Of a stretch of 57,969 nt of DNA, positions 35,396 through 45,205 are shown in pieces. Each line of letters starts with the position of its first letter. Position 1 is the first letter of the stretch. The translations under genes were made by a program, and so were the position numbers. Below the pieces are notes generated by a model. That model was not told the origin of the DNA and searched no databases. It was given only the letters and a program-made list of their open reading frames with translations. The stretch is from Caldithrix sp. (lineage in GTDB: Bacteria > Zhuqueibacterota > Zhuqueibacteria > Thermofontimicrobiales > Sulfurfontimicrobiaceae), in the NCBI GenBank assembly GCA_020722815.1, contig DYKB01000043.1, forward strand, positions 1 through 57,969, read 5' to 3'.

Positions 35396-36316
35396 TCAAA
35401 TCGATAACTCTTTTGAAATATTGGTCTGACGATTCAATTTTTCTTTTGCGTAATGAATCGTTTTAATTTTCATTTGAATGGTCTCAGGGGAAACTAAAAT
35501 TAAATTAAGCTTTAGTTCACCTGGCACATTCTTTTCAATAGCGCCTGCCCCATTTAAAAATTTTAAGCCATATCGTTCATAAGTAGTAGATTCATGTAAA
35601 TGTCCGTGAACGACCAAATCGACTTTATTTTTCCGAAGTAATCGGCAAAGACGTTTTTTCTTTTGCAGCTTGCCGGCATAACTTTCAATTGTATGGAGAA
35701 AAGTTTTGTAAAGGGTGATGGATTCAAGTGGTTTTTTGTTGAAATGATGATGGGACATTACAATTTTTTGTAAATTAGAAAATTCTGATCGCGCCAATAT
35801 TTCTGTCAGTCCTTTTAACTGATTTTGCCCAACATTACCCCGTGAGGCAAATGGATTATTTATTCGGGAATATTCTACAGTTGAATTAATGCCGATTAAT
35901 AAAACATTATCCACTTTTTTAGCATAAGGATATAATCGATCCGGGAGCGGTAGGATTGTATTTTCAAAAATTTCGAGGAAATAGCTATGAAATTCCTGGA
36001 TTTTTTTATGATAATCAATCGTTTTGCATTTCCCCGGAAAAGTAAGTATGTCTTCTGCCAGATAAACGCCGCCATAAATATCATGATTACCAATGACCAT
36101 CGATACTTTTTGAGAGTCAAGTAAGTCATATTGTTCCAGAAGGCGACGAAATGCCAGGAAATCATCCGGGTTGGAAAGGTGTGATATATCGCCAGTTATC
36201 ATAAAGTGCGAAGCATTATGTTTTAAAGCCGACTCGATCAAATATCGTGTGCTGTTGAGATTCTGTAACTTATTTTTAATACAGATGTGAAGATCTGAAA
36301 GATGGGCAATTATCAT
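35396..36316 (-). CDS. Calcineurin-like metallophosphoesterase
   Basis: A 306-residue cytoplasmic phosphoesterase with all five metal motifs: DLH (HLSDLHI, about residues 5-11), GD (ITGDISH, about 40), GNHD (VIGNHDIYGG, about 76), the H of MSHHHF (about 190) and GHLH (about 237). This two-metal family covers cAMP phosphodiesterases, UDP-sugar hydrolases and nucleases; the layout with 3D,5D-type short loops resembles CpdA/Icc. A ribosome site AGGAG lies 11 bp upstream. It is last of a three-gene minus-strand operon with an unknown protein (22 bp) and an SpsF-like nucleotidyltransferase. Confidence 0.88.
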   Translation of the reverse strand: MIIAHLSDLHICIKNKLQNLNSTRYLIESALKHNASHFMITGDISHLSNPDDFLAFRRLLEQYDLLDSQKVSMVIGNHDIYGGVYLAEDILTFPGKCKTIDYHKKIQEFHSYFLEIFENTILPLPDRLYPYAKKVDNVLLIGINSTVEYSRINNPFASRGNVGQNQLKGLTEILARSEFSNLQKIVMSHHHFNKKPLESITLYKTFLHTIESYAGKLQKKKRLCRLLRKNKVDLVVHGHLHESTTYERYGLKFLNGAGAIEKNVPGELKLNLILVSPETIQMKIKTIHYAKEKLNRQTNISKELSI

Positions 36317-36338
36317 AAAGGATTAGCTCCTGACTTTT

Positions 36339-37235
36339 TTAATTTAATAATGAAAGATAGAATTTATTTCCTGTAAAAAGAGCGTGTTTCTTAATTCTTA
36401 AATGATTGATTATCGGTTCAAAACTTGTTTTTAATATTTGAATTACCGGGAGCATGAGCAGCGGTAAAGAGTGTTCGTAAAATTCCAGAATTATATCCCG
36501 TCGGGCATAAGCCTCGGCTTCATTGTCTGTATGAAATAACAGTTGGTTGACTGTTTCCTTAAAACAATACGGTATTTCCAATTGTGGAAAAACATCCAAT
36601 AATATCTCTATTTGTTGTTGCTCTTCCTCGTTTAAATTTCGCCGGCTTTTTAAAAGCAAATGATGATGTTCAAGAAAAAGTTTTAACCGGGTTAGTGATT
36701 TGTTCCTCAGGTGAAAACCGGCTAAAAACCTACGAAACAGCGTTTCAATATTTTCAGAGATATGATGCAAACTGAATTGATGAAGCGCAGCCGGAAAATA
36801 TTTTTTAATCATAGGCTGATAATGACTATTAATTTCAGTAACAATCATGTTTACATCATCAAAATTAACATCCTGTTTCGTCAGCTTTTCAAAATGTTCA
36901 TCAAAAGAACGTAAATCATGTTTCTTCCGTCGCGAGGCGGTCAATAATTGGATTGGACTTTCTGGACTATAATGACCCGCTGTCAGCAGATATTGCTCAT
37001 GATGATAAGGTGAAGTATCGATCCAGCTATAAAGTACCCGAATTGGAACCTTGTCAGCAAGATTATTCTTTTGCTGCGTTCTGATTGAAAAATTATTAAT
37101 TTGACCTGTCGATTCATTTTTGAGCGCATAATATCCGGCAAATTTAAAAATCCAGGCAGGAAATTTAATTTCGTCTCTTATTGAAAAAGACGTACCCTGG
37201 CGTTCATTAAAATTGAGATTTTCTAAAAAGTTCAT
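36339..37235 (-). CDS. Protein of unknown function in the SpsF-like operon
   Basis: 298 residues, no signal peptide, no membrane helix and no motif that I recognise. AAGGAA precedes the ATG by 5 bp, so it is a real gene. The N-terminal third is beta-rich (FSIRDEIKFPAWIFKFAGYY) and the rest mostly helical with many H, F and L residues (FRRFLAGFHLRNKSLTRLKLFLEHHHLLL). It sits between the nucleotidyltransferase (57 bp) and the metallophosphoesterase (22 bp) on the same strand, so the three probably act together on one compound. Confidence 0.75.
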   Translation of the reverse strand: MNFLENLNFNERQGTSFSIRDEIKFPAWIFKFAGYYALKNESTGQINNFSIRTQQKNNLADKVPIRVLYSWIDTSPYHHEQYLLTAGHYSPESPIQLLTASRRKKHDLRSFDEHFEKLTKQDVNFDDVNMIVTEINSHYQPMIKKYFPAALHQFSLHHISENIETLFRRFLAGFHLRNKSLTRLKLFLEHHHLLLKSRRNLNEEEQQQIEILLDVFPQLEIPYCFKETVNQLLFHTDNEAEAYARRDIILEFYEHSLPLLMLPVIQILKTSFEPIINHLRIKKHALFTGNKFYLSLLN

Positions 37236-37292
37236 TGGATTCCTTTGTCTCGCTGCGCTTAAGAAAACGATAATAGTGATACTATCTTTTTT

Positions 37293-38111
37293 CTAAACAG
37301 CTCTCAATTTTTTTCCTTTACGTAAACTGTCTTTTTTACGTTCATTTAGCAAGAGATGATATCCCTCAATACCCGTATTTTGTTCATTTATCGCTGCAAT
37401 TTCAGGATGTCGGGTCAGTAAAGTTAAAATCTGATCCAAACCAAAAAGAGGATATTTTTCGTAAAGCTTTTCGTATATCAATTTGACAAATTTATAGTCT
37501 TCTTCGTAATCCACCGTCCAGCGATGCGACCACGAATAATTGAGACCCGTTTTCCATTCGACATTTTTAATTCGAAAGAGGGCTTCATTTTTCCAGAAAA
37601 AAGGCGTTGTATGTTCTCTTTCAAAATCAGTTCGGGCGGTTTGCCAAATATAATACAAAGCTTTCATCGACATAACTTCTACTTCATAGCCATTTGGAAA
37701 AGTGGCCGGGCAAATATTGCTCACATAATCATAAGCATCCGGGTTCTCTAAAAAGGTACTGATGATAATATCGATAATTTCCGGATCTATTAGGGGACTA
37801 TCTGAGGGAATTTTCACAATAACATCCGCCGCATATGTCACGCCGGCCTGATAATGTCGATCCAACAAATCACACGGGTGTCCACGAAAACAGTGTAAGT
37901 TTTCCTGGTGACAGGTCTCTTCTATAATATCATCCTGTTTCGAAGTGGTTGTGGCCACAACAACCGTTCCAACTAACCTTGCTGCCCTTACGCGTTCCAC
38001 CATCCGCACGAATAATGGTTTTCCAAGAATTGGTAGCATCACTTTATTGGGTAACCGTATTGAACCGGTGCGAGTTTGAACCACAGTTACAATTTTAAGT
38101 GACTGTAGCAT
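37293..38111 (-). CDS. SpsF-like cytidylyltransferase-family protein
   Basis: 272 residues with the nucleotidyltransferase fold of the CMP-sugar synthetase family (PF02348 type). The nucleotide-binding start is VVQTRTGSIRLPNKVMLPILGKPLFVRMVERV (about residues 10-42), with VVVATTTSKQDD and KIPSDSPLIDPEIID (about 98-112) following. TVDYEEDYKFVKLIYEKL is typical of the SpsF/spore-coat branch, made in the cytoplasm for surface sugars. AAGGAGCG lies 6-7 bp before the ATG. Substrate unknown. First of a three-gene operon. Confidence 0.85.
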   Translation of the reverse strand: MLQSLKIVTVVQTRTGSIRLPNKVMLPILGKPLFVRMVERVRAARLVGTVVVATTTSKQDDIIEETCHQENLHCFRGHPCDLLDRHYQAGVTYAADVIVKIPSDSPLIDPEIIDIIISTFLENPDAYDYVSNICPATFPNGYEVEVMSMKALYYIWQTARTDFEREHTTPFFWKNEALFRIKNVEWKTGLNYSWSHRWTVDYEEDYKFVKLIYEKLYEKYPLFGLDQILTLLTRHPEIAAINEQNTGIEGYHLLLNERKKDSLRKGKKLRAV

Positions 38112-38733
38112 TTTTTCGCTCCTTATTATAATTCCACTTTACCCTTTTCTCGATTCGGAGTAATTTATTTTACAAAATCCTTCAGCCAAACTGATTACAC
38201 TGTTGTCTTTTTTATCCCATCACCGACTTTTATCTAATAAATAAATTTTGTTACATTATATCGAAGATAATTTTGTCATTTATCTATTCATGCACAATTT
38301 TTTGAGATCAGTTTAAATAACCTCAAATGTCCCCGCTCAGGCTTATCCAGAAAATTTTAACCGAAATTACTTTAATTTCCACATCGATTACTGGTTTTCA
38401 AAAATATCACTAAATTTTAATAATTAAACTATACTTTGAAGGTTAAAAGCTTGTTACAGTTCTATTAAATTTTATATACAATTAAGGGAAGTGGACAGCG
38501 TCTTCTTCGAATGGCGACGTATTATCTCTATTTAACCGGAAAAGCCTTCACGGTTTTAATTGGAATTTTTATAGAAAACAAATTTGATTGATTTACTGAT
38601 AAAAATCTTGAACGCCGGCATTTCATTCTCAATTTTGAATTGGATACATTTTACGCTTGTAAATTCACCCTAAAATCCCTATATTTATTAATTTTATTCA
38701 ATTCAGCAACTGCAATTATTGAAAGATTAATAA
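38112..38733. other. Gene-free intergenic region between divergent genes
   Basis: About 620 bp of AT-rich DNA between the SpsF-like gene and the EamA transporter. I see no frame with a ribosome site, no strong hairpin and no repeat of the families found elsewhere. A TATAAT-like box (about 38123-38128, minus strand) is the likely -10 of the SpsF operon, without a convincing -35. Confidence 0.4.
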
Positions 38734-39645
38734 GTGAGTTTAAAATCCGATTTTGGAACCCAGCAATCACTTCTCCTTACCTATACAAAATTGTTACTGA
38801 CAGCGATATTCTGGGGGGGAACGTTTATTGCCGGGCGTGTCATTGCGCAAAATGTCGATCCCTATTCTGCTGCATTTATTCGTTTTTTTATTGCCGCAAC
38901 CATTTTGCTATTGATGGTGTATAAAATAGAAAAAGGGTTCCCGCGTTTGGATTTAAAACAGAGTTTACTGGTAGTACTACTGGGACTCACTGGTGTATTA
39001 GGCTATAACGTCTTTTTTTTCAAAGGTTTAAAATTAATTCAAGCTGGTCGGGCTGCGCTGATCATCGCCACAAATCCCATTTTCATCAGCCTCCTTTCAG
39101 CACTTCTGTTTAAGGAAAAATTACGCTGGATTCAGGGAATAGGAATTATTATTTCGGTAGTCGGCGCAATTATGGCCATCACGCATGGGGATTTGCAGCA
39201 CTTTATTCAGGAAAAATTGAGCTGGGGCGATGCCTTTCTTTTTGTTTGTGTTATTTGTTGGGTGGCTTATTCGATCATTGGTAAAACTGTACTCAATAAA
39301 CTTTCACCATTGATATCTGTCGCTTATTCGGCGGCGGTTGGTGCAATTGGTTTGCTTATTCCGGCGTTAAATCATCAATTGGCAATTAATATTGGGAATT
39401 TTCCAGTTTTAGCCTGGATTGGACTTTTTTATCTGGCGGTTTTCGGTACTGTATTGGGCTTTAAATGGTATTATGAGGGCATTAAAGCCATTGGTCCCAC
39501 ACGGGCTGGTTTATTTATCAATTTTGTGCCTATTAGTGCCATTTTTCTGGCGTTCCTGATTTTGAATGAGCCGATCACTTTTTCATTGATATTGGGGACG
39601 GTGATGGTATCCAGTGGTGTTTATTTTACAAATAAAAAATTTTAA
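38734..39645 (+). CDS. EamA/DMT-family membrane transporter
   Basis: A 303-residue inner-membrane protein with ten predicted helices in two EamA repeats: LLLTAIFWGGTFIAGRVIAQ (repeat 1, about residue 20) to about 145, and GDAFLFVCVICWVAYSIIGKTVL (repeat 2, about 168) to the end. The GLKLIQAGRAALIIATNPIF and EGIKAIGPTRAGLFINFVPI blocks are the characteristic TM3-TM4 segments of each half. The family exports metabolites such as amino acids or sugars; the substrate cannot be told. The start is a GTG without a strong ribosome site. Confidence 0.88.
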   Translation: MSLKSDFGTQQSLLLTYTKLLLTAIFWGGTFIAGRVIAQNVDPYSAAFIRFFIAATILLLMVYKIEKGFPRLDLKQSLLVVLLGLTGVLGYNVFFFKGLKLIQAGRAALIIATNPIFISLLSALLFKEKLRWIQGIGIIISVVGAIMAITHGDLQHFIQEKLSWGDAFLFVCVICWVAYSIIGKTVLNKLSPLISVAYSAAVGAIGLLIPALNHQLAINIGNFPVLAWIGLFYLAVFGTVLGFKWYYEGIKAIGPTRAGLFINFVPISAIFLAFLILNEPITFSLILGTVMVSSGVYFTNKKF

Positions 39646-39795
39646 GAAACAGGGGATTAATTTCATAAAAAGAGCGTCTTATAAAAGATATAATAAAAAG
39701 CACAAGATGTCCCATTTCCTTGAAAAATTTTATCTGACAACCTTTTATTAAAATATTCGTATACTTTTCACAAAGTAAATAATTGGATAATTCTG

Positions 39796-40697
39796 ATGAT
39801 TCATCGCATTAAGCAAGAATATTTTTCAAACCATTCGAAAGAATGTATCGTCCTTATAATTCTTTGTGTCATTGGTTTCATCTCGTTTTCTGGCTTTATC
39901 TGGATGATGCTGAAATTACCCCCCGATATGTCCGTTTCATAAGTGAACGGGTGCGATTGAAACTCGAACTGGATATCGCCCGAAAGGCGCAATTGAAAAT
40001 GTTACCCCAGGCTGTTCCTTCCAATCCTTCGCTGGATATTGCTGCCTGTTCGGAACCAGTCCGGGAGGTTGGCGGCGATTATTATGATTTTATTAAACTC
40101 GATTCAAATCGGTTGGGAATTGTCATTGGTGATGTTTCCGGAAAAGGGATGCCCGCTGCTTTATATATGACCCTCACGAAAGGGTTCTTTTTGCAGGCAG
40201 TTTCGGAGTCTCATAAAAATCCCAAGGAAATTATGACGAAAATTAATCGTAATTTCTATAATACTGCCGAATCTCGTATTTTTATTACTCTTTTCTATGG
40301 CATCATCGATTTGACTGAAAGAAAAATGACCTATCTTCGGGCTGGCCATACCCCGACTGTCTTTAGAAGATCGGCCCGGGAACAGGCGCGATTGCTGCAA
40401 CCGGCCGGTATTGCTATTGGTCTCGAACAGGGACCGCTTTTTGAAAAGACCTTACAGGTGGAAACCATTCCGATTGACCCGGGAAATTTCTTTGTTTTTT
40501 ATACCGATGGTTTGACAGAAGGTATGAATCCAGCGAAAGAAGAATTTGGTGAAGAACGTTTGCTTTCAGTGGTTCAAAATGCGCCTTCACGTTCGGCTCA
40601 TGAGTTGCTCGAACATATCCGCAAAGAATATAAAAAATTTATTGGCCGCCAGGAAGCATTGGATGACTTTACGTGCGTGGTGGTTAAAATTTTGTGA
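39796..40697 (+). pseudogene. Membrane-anchored PP2C-type phosphatase with frameshift
   Basis: Two frames form one RsbU/SpoIIE-like serine phosphatase. The first, from ATG 39796, encodes a membrane anchor (CIVLIILCVIGFISFSGFIWMM) and stops soon after a run of six C (39919-39924). The second carries the catalytic domain: IARKAQLKMLPQAVP, VGGDYYDFIKL, VIGDVSGKGMPAALYM, LRAGHTPTVF, FYTDGLTEGMN, DDFTCVVVKIL. Seven C instead of six would join them as LPPRYVRFISERVRLKLE. It may be a real frameshift, phase variation or a sequencing error. All metal-binding aspartates of the PP2C domain appear intact. Such phosphatases act in partner-switch regulation of sigma factors. Confidence 0.75.
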
Positions 40698-40731
40698 TGG
40701 GTTGTTTTTTTTGTATGAATGAATGTGAATT

Positions 40732-40890
40732 AAGCGTGAAACGTGATGCGTGATGCATGAAACGTGAAGTTTGATACGTGATGTATGATGCTTGAAACAT
40801 GATATCGAAGCGCTATCCAATATTTTTTGGTATGAATTGGGCTCCCTTTTTATTACGCATCACGAATGACGTATTACGCATTATGTTTCA
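40732..40890. repeat. Heptamer-periodic array B
   Basis: Words of seven bases run from about 40737: gtgaaac gtgatgc gtgatgc atgaaac gtgaagt ttgatac gtgatgt atgatgc ttgaaac. An inverted set (attacgc atcacga atgacgt attacgc attatgt ttcacat) lies at 40852-40893. The words equal those of array A and resemble array E. Confidence 0.65.
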
Positions 40891-41065
40891 CATCTCACAA
40901 AACTTTCCCTGAAGCTGCGTGCTCCAATTATTAAAATTTCATAATATCAAAGCGGGATATTTTTGGATTATCAATAGTATAATATCAGGATAATTTGTGA
41001 TTAGAAATCTAAAAACGGGATTATTTGTGACCAAAAATATTGATTCATCCTCACTTGATTAATTA

Positions 41066-41222
41066 GAGTCTGTCCGAAAATACCAAGACCTGTCATTGCG
41101 AGGCGTTTTTTGCCACAGCCTGTTTTTTAGGCTCGCAATCCCATCGTTAAACAGCGGAGATGGCTTTGTCGCATAAAACGCTCCTCGCAATGACAGTACC
41201 GGATGTGTTTTTGGACAGACAC
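41066..41222. mobile_element. MITE family copy 3
   Basis: 157 bp, ends GAGTCTGTCC and GGACAGACAC, flanked by the direct repeat TAATTA (41060-41065 and 41223-41228). Internal arms and the GGCTCGCAATCCC block match copy 2. It lies 60 bp upstream of a small gene, so it may carry or cut its promoter. Confidence 0.88.
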
Positions 41223-41284
41223 TAATTAAACACCCCGATAAATAAACCGTCTTTTAAAAATTGTAACAAATAAGGAGCGAAAAC

Positions 41285-41479
41285 ATGGATAATGTACTCA
41301 TTGAAGTAAAAGACAACAAAGCGATTATTACAATCGACCTTACCAAAGATTTCGGTACCAGCAAATCCGGCAAAACTATCGTGGTTGCAACCACGCGTGG
41401 TAATGTTCCAATCCCTGGTGCTGAAGCTTTCCGCATTGGATTGAATTGCTATAAATATCCGGATAAAGATGGCAAGTAA
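41285..41479 (+). CDS. Small conserved-looking protein, unknown
   Basis: 64 residues, AAGGAGCG 6 bp before the ATG. The sequence reads as a small beta protein: VLIEVKDNKAIITIDLTKDF, then GTSKSGKTIVVATTRGNVPI and a short tail. The SKSGKT-(I/L)-VVA(S/T)T(R/H)G motif is, from memory, shared by short uncharacterised proteins in many bacteria and archaea. No catalytic motif is evident; the GxxxSGKT pattern is not a P-loop in context. It stands alone between a MITE and a LamG lipoprotein. Confidence 0.75.
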   Translation: MDNVLIEVKDNKAIITIDLTKDFGTSKSGKTIVVATTRGNVPIPGAEAFRIGLNCYKYPDKDGK

Positions 41480-41700
41480 TTCTATTATCTCAAAATCCTG
41501 ACAAATCATTCCGATGATGCATAAAACTCTCATTTTTCTACTGAATCCTGATGCTGGTAAATTACTGATCGATTTGTGATGCTACGCTCTCCTTATACTT
41601 TTATGTCATCTGCGCATTTTGGGAAAGGAATTCCGCGGATCTTTTTAGTAAGATAACAAAAGTTGATGCGGATTTGACCATAAAAATGATAGGTGCTTGA

Positions 41701-43521
41701 ATGCTGTATGTAAATAAAATCAATTTTTTAAAATGCAGTTTGGTGGTTCTTTTCATCTTTATCAATAACTGCGCTCAGCGAAATCCGATTGAACCGGATT
41801 CGCCGGTGATTGTGAATCCGCAAACACGCATTCTTAAGGATGGTACATTGCAGCTTATGAAACAGCAGACTGAAAATGAGATCATTTTTGATACTCAGGC
41901 GAAAGAAGTCTCCAAATTAACGGCCGGAAATATTATTGTCAGTAGTAAAGGAAATGGTTTTTTACGAAAAATTATAACTACGGAGACCACACCGGCTGAA
42001 ATTAAAATCCAGACTGAACCAGCCACGCTGACCGATGTATTTGAACAAGCTTCTGTAAATATGGTTCAACAATTAAATCCAACTGATTTCCAGCAAATTA
42101 CCCCTCTCCAAAAAGGAATCAGTCTGATAGAAGTCCAGTCGGATCTTTTTAGATTTGAGATCAAGGATTTCGTCCTGCATGATAGTGATGGAAATGAGGT
42201 GACCACCAACGACCAATTAATTGCCAGTGGGAGGCTGGTGGTTTCTAATCCCCAATTTCAATTTGAACTTGATATTAAATCGGCTTCAATTAAGTATCTG
42301 CTGTTTACCGGCACGATTCATCAGGCGTCGGACCTTGAAATTCGCGGTGAAATTCGGTTATTACATCTTCGGAAAGAATTCGAAATTATCCGAATGGCTG
42401 GCAAACCCATTGTCTTTATGGTGGGTAATGTTCCCATTGTACTAACACCTGTTCTGAGTGTCGCGGTTGGTGTTGAACTGGATGCTGACGTTTCGATGAT
42501 GAATTCTGTTTTATTTGCAAGTCAGGATGCCAATTACACCGGGGGAATTGCATATAAAAATGGAAAAGTCACCCGCATTTCAGATTTTTCGAATCAATTC
42601 CAGTTTACGCCCCCAAAAGTTACTGTAAATAGCCGACTGAAAGGATTTGCGTACCCGAAGTTTGAGATGCTCCTCTATGATTTTGTCAGTCTTTATTTGA
42701 AGCCGATTGAATATGTGGAGATCAATGCCCAGATTTATAATATTCCCTGGTGGAGTTTATATGGGGGAATAGATGTTTTTATCGGGATTGCGATTGAGGT
42801 ATTTAATCTGTTTGACATTGAAAGGGAATACCTGATTTTTGATTACCGACATTTATTGGTGGATGCTGGTGCGGCATTTAATTTCCCTGAATATGGATTG
42901 ATTGCGGAATATCTATTTAATGGTGATGTGAACGATGGTACTGAAAATCAAAATCATGGTATTATTCGCGGTGCAAAATTGACGCATGATCGGTTCAATT
43001 TTCCCAATAAAGCATATCAGTTTGATGGTTTTGATGATTATATCGAAATTCCTTACACGCCAATCAATCATCCGACGAATCAATTGTCCATTGTTTGTTG
43101 GTTTAAGGTTGATACCTTACGTGGTCATCAGGACCTTCTTTCTACGAATCAACATGGCGGCTATGCGCTGGAATTTCATCAAGACAATCATCTCTATTGG
43201 GTCTTGCGGATTGGCAGTGAGTATATTGATGTTGCAGTGAATTCTGCCGATATCACCTTCAATCGATGGCACTGTGCGGTGGGAACTTATGATGGGCAAA
43301 ATTTAAAAATATATCTGGATGGTCAATTAAAAGATGAGCGCTCCCGTCAGGGTGAAATTCATTATGCCTTTCCGAATTCAATCATTATCGGCGCTGACGC
43401 TTATGAAAAAACTGGCCCCGATCCTGGCTTTAGTTTTTTTAAAGGTCATATTGATGATATTCGGATATATCATCGCGTGTTGTCTGAAAAGGAGATTCAG
43501 GAGTTGGCTCTTAGCAATTAA
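41701..43521 (+). CDS. LamG-domain lipoprotein
   Basis: 606 residues with a lipoprotein signal (LVVLFIFINNC, cysteine at about residue 25). Residues about 30-390 have no recognised family; they contain long amphipathic strands like an outer-surface beta structure. The last 200 residues are a concanavalin A-like LamG_3 domain (GLIAEYLFNGDVNDGTENQNHG, YQFDGFDDYIEIPYTP, LSIVCWFKVDT, GTYDGQNLKIYLDGQL, HIDDIRIYHRVLSEKEIQEL), which binds sugars or proteins. AGGT lies 7 bp upstream of the ATG. Likely surface-exposed; ligand unknown. Confidence 0.82.
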   Translation: MLYVNKINFLKCSLVVLFIFINNCAQRNPIEPDSPVIVNPQTRILKDGTLQLMKQQTENEIIFDTQAKEVSKLTAGNIIVSSKGNGFLRKIITTETTPAEIKIQTEPATLTDVFEQASVNMVQQLNPTDFQQITPLQKGISLIEVQSDLFRFEIKDFVLHDSDGNEVTTNDQLIASGRLVVSNPQFQFELDIKSASIKYLLFTGTIHQASDLEIRGEIRLLHLRKEFEIIRMAGKPIVFMVGNVPIVLTPVLSVAVGVELDADVSMMNSVLFASQDANYTGGIAYKNGKVTRISDFSNQFQFTPPKVTVNSRLKGFAYPKFEMLLYDFVSLYLKPIEYVEINAQIYNIPWWSLYGGIDVFIGIAIEVFNLFDIEREYLIFDYRHLLVDAGAAFNFPEYGLIAEYLFNGDVNDGTENQNHGIIRGAKLTHDRFNFPNKAYQFDGFDDYIEIPYTPINHPTNQLSIVCWFKVDTLRGHQDLLSTNQHGGYALEFHQDNHLYWVLRIGSEYIDVAVNSADITFNRWHCAVGTYDGQNLKIYLDGQLKDERSRQGEIHYAFPNSIIIGADAYEKTGPDPGFSFFKGHIDDIRIYHRVLSEKEIQELALSN

Positions 43522-43762
43522 TGCAGCAAAAGATTTGTCCGGGGAGAAAAAATTTTATTCAGCTTTAAATTCTGCGATTTTCTGATTTAGCAATTATGCG
43601 CTTTTTGATTCAGTAAATCTACGCATCATTCCAACCCGTTTCAAGAGAATATGGTGTATCTCCTGTGGCGTAAGATTTCAGCAATCAATAAGTGGGCGGT
43701 GACCAAATTTTCAATTAATCTGCTACCAGCAATAAATATTTTTAAGAGAATAATTTGGAAAA

Positions 43763-45205
43763 TTATTTATCCTGCGGTCGCCACATATCATCGGGGGTCA
43801 AACCACACTCATCGACCATTTTAATACAATACTCCAGCCGTCCTAAATCGTCAGCGCCGCCATTATTAGTGCCAAAAGTAAATTTTACACCAGCTTCCTT
43901 GGCCCGCTTAATAAATGCCGGGCGGGGAATTTGGCGGCGGGCATTGATTTCCAGCGCTACGCCGCTTTCAATCAGGGCATTAATTACCCGATCCATCCGT
44001 TCTGGCGTCCAGAGTTCATCGTACCGGGCATTGATCTCGTCCGGCAAATAGGTGGGATTGACGTAAATATCAATAGGCTCATTTTTTACAATTTTTTCAA
44101 TGCGATCGACCAGTTGATCCATGAAATGCTGTGGATCTCCCACTTCCACTTCATCCTTAATCCAGAGACGCATCCGTTTGCCATTGTCATTTGTCCAAGT
44201 CATGGCATCGGTGAAGACATAATCGAATTGAGCAATGGTTTCCTTCGAAAAGAGGTCCAGCCATTCGCGCCCCTCAGCCTGCATGGCCAGAAATGTTTGC
44301 GGTGGCTTTTGATAGGTCTTCAGAAAGACCTGCACGGCTGAATCGTTTTCAAATAACATTTTCAAGCCACAATTGAAGGCTATGCCGTAGGTAAAGCCAT
44401 ATTTTCGGGCATTTTCCAGTGCCTGTTCCATGGTCAGGCTCCCTTTTAAATGGGTATGTAAATCCATCAGTGGAAAATTTTTGCCGGAGAGCTCGATTAA
44501 TTTTGCATTGAATTCAAGATCAGCCAGCGCACTCCCTGGCGTGGGAAGATCCTCTGGCAATGGTTTCACTTTAATATTTTTATAATAAACCGTGCTGCCA
44601 GGATCGTGACATTGAAACGCAAATGTCCCCGATGAAATTACGCGGCCCCCCATCTTCGCCTGAAAAGCAGTGTCAGCGGGTTCCGTATACTCGGCCATCA
44701 ATTCGCCATTAATATAGGTTTGTATTGTTTTGCCCTGCACCAGAATCCGATAATTGAACCATTCATTGTCCGGAACAGGGGCTTTCCAGACATTCCGAAT
44801 CGCATAGATGCTACCTGTCAATTTTCGCTCGATATATTGACCAGGCTCCACTTCAGGCGCGCTATTCAGCACCTGACATTCATATCCCTTATCCGGCCAG
44901 CCCGATTCCTGGTATTCGGTATGAAAGTAGATTCCCGAATTCGAACCGGGCGAGGTTTTAACATCCGCCATGAACTCGAAATTTTTAAAATGGTGGTTCA
45001 TAACTTCTCCCACATAGAACAGGTGCGAACGTGAACCTCTGGTGACAAAAGCACCGTCTTCGATTTGCCAGGCATTCTTATTTTCCGACGCCTGCCAACC
45101 ATTCATTGTCTTCCCATCAAACAAAGAAATCCAGCCGCCATCTGAAGCACACTGAAACTGCAGCGCTAAAATTGAAAAAAGTGCCAGCAAAATAAATTTT
45201 TTCAT
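43763..45205 (-). CDS. DUF1080 (3-keto-disaccharide hydrolase-like) and PHP-type fusion protein
   Basis: 480 residues; start at the second ATG, 4 bp after GGAGG. Signal peptide or lipobox-like segment (LALQFQCAS). Residues about 20-215 are DUF1080: WISLFDGKTMNGWQ, WQIEDGAFVTRG, FMADVKTSPGSNSGIYFHTEYQE, GYECQVLN, KLTGSIYAI, YRILVQGKTIQTYINGE. Related domains bind or hydrolyse modified sugars. Residues about 240-478 look like a PHP metal-dependent phosphoesterase (MDLHTHLKGSLTMEQALENARKYGFTYGIAFNCG; ALEINARRQIPRPAFIKRAKEAGVKFTFGTNNGG). This fusion in one exported protein is unusual. Stands alone on the minus strand. Confidence 0.82.
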   Translation of the reverse strand: MKKFILLALFSILALQFQCASDGGWISLFDGKTMNGWQASENKNAWQIEDGAFVTRGSRSHLFYVGEVMNHHFKNFEFMADVKTSPGSNSGIYFHTEYQESGWPDKGYECQVLNSAPEVEPGQYIERKLTGSIYAIRNVWKAPVPDNEWFNYRILVQGKTIQTYINGELMAEYTEPADTAFQAKMGGRVISSGTFAFQCHDPGSTVYYKNIKVKPLPEDLPTPGSALADLEFNAKLIELSGKNFPLMDLHTHLKGSLTMEQALENARKYGFTYGIAFNCGLKMLFENDSAVQVFLKTYQKPPQTFLAMQAEGREWLDLFSKETIAQFDYVFTDAMTWTNDNGKRMRLWIKDEVEVGDPQHFMDQLVDRIEKIVKNEPIDIYVNPTYLPDEINARYDELWTPERMDRVINALIESGVALEINARRQIPRPAFIKRAKEAGVKFTFGTNNGGADDLGRLEYCIKMVDECGLTPDDMWRPQDK

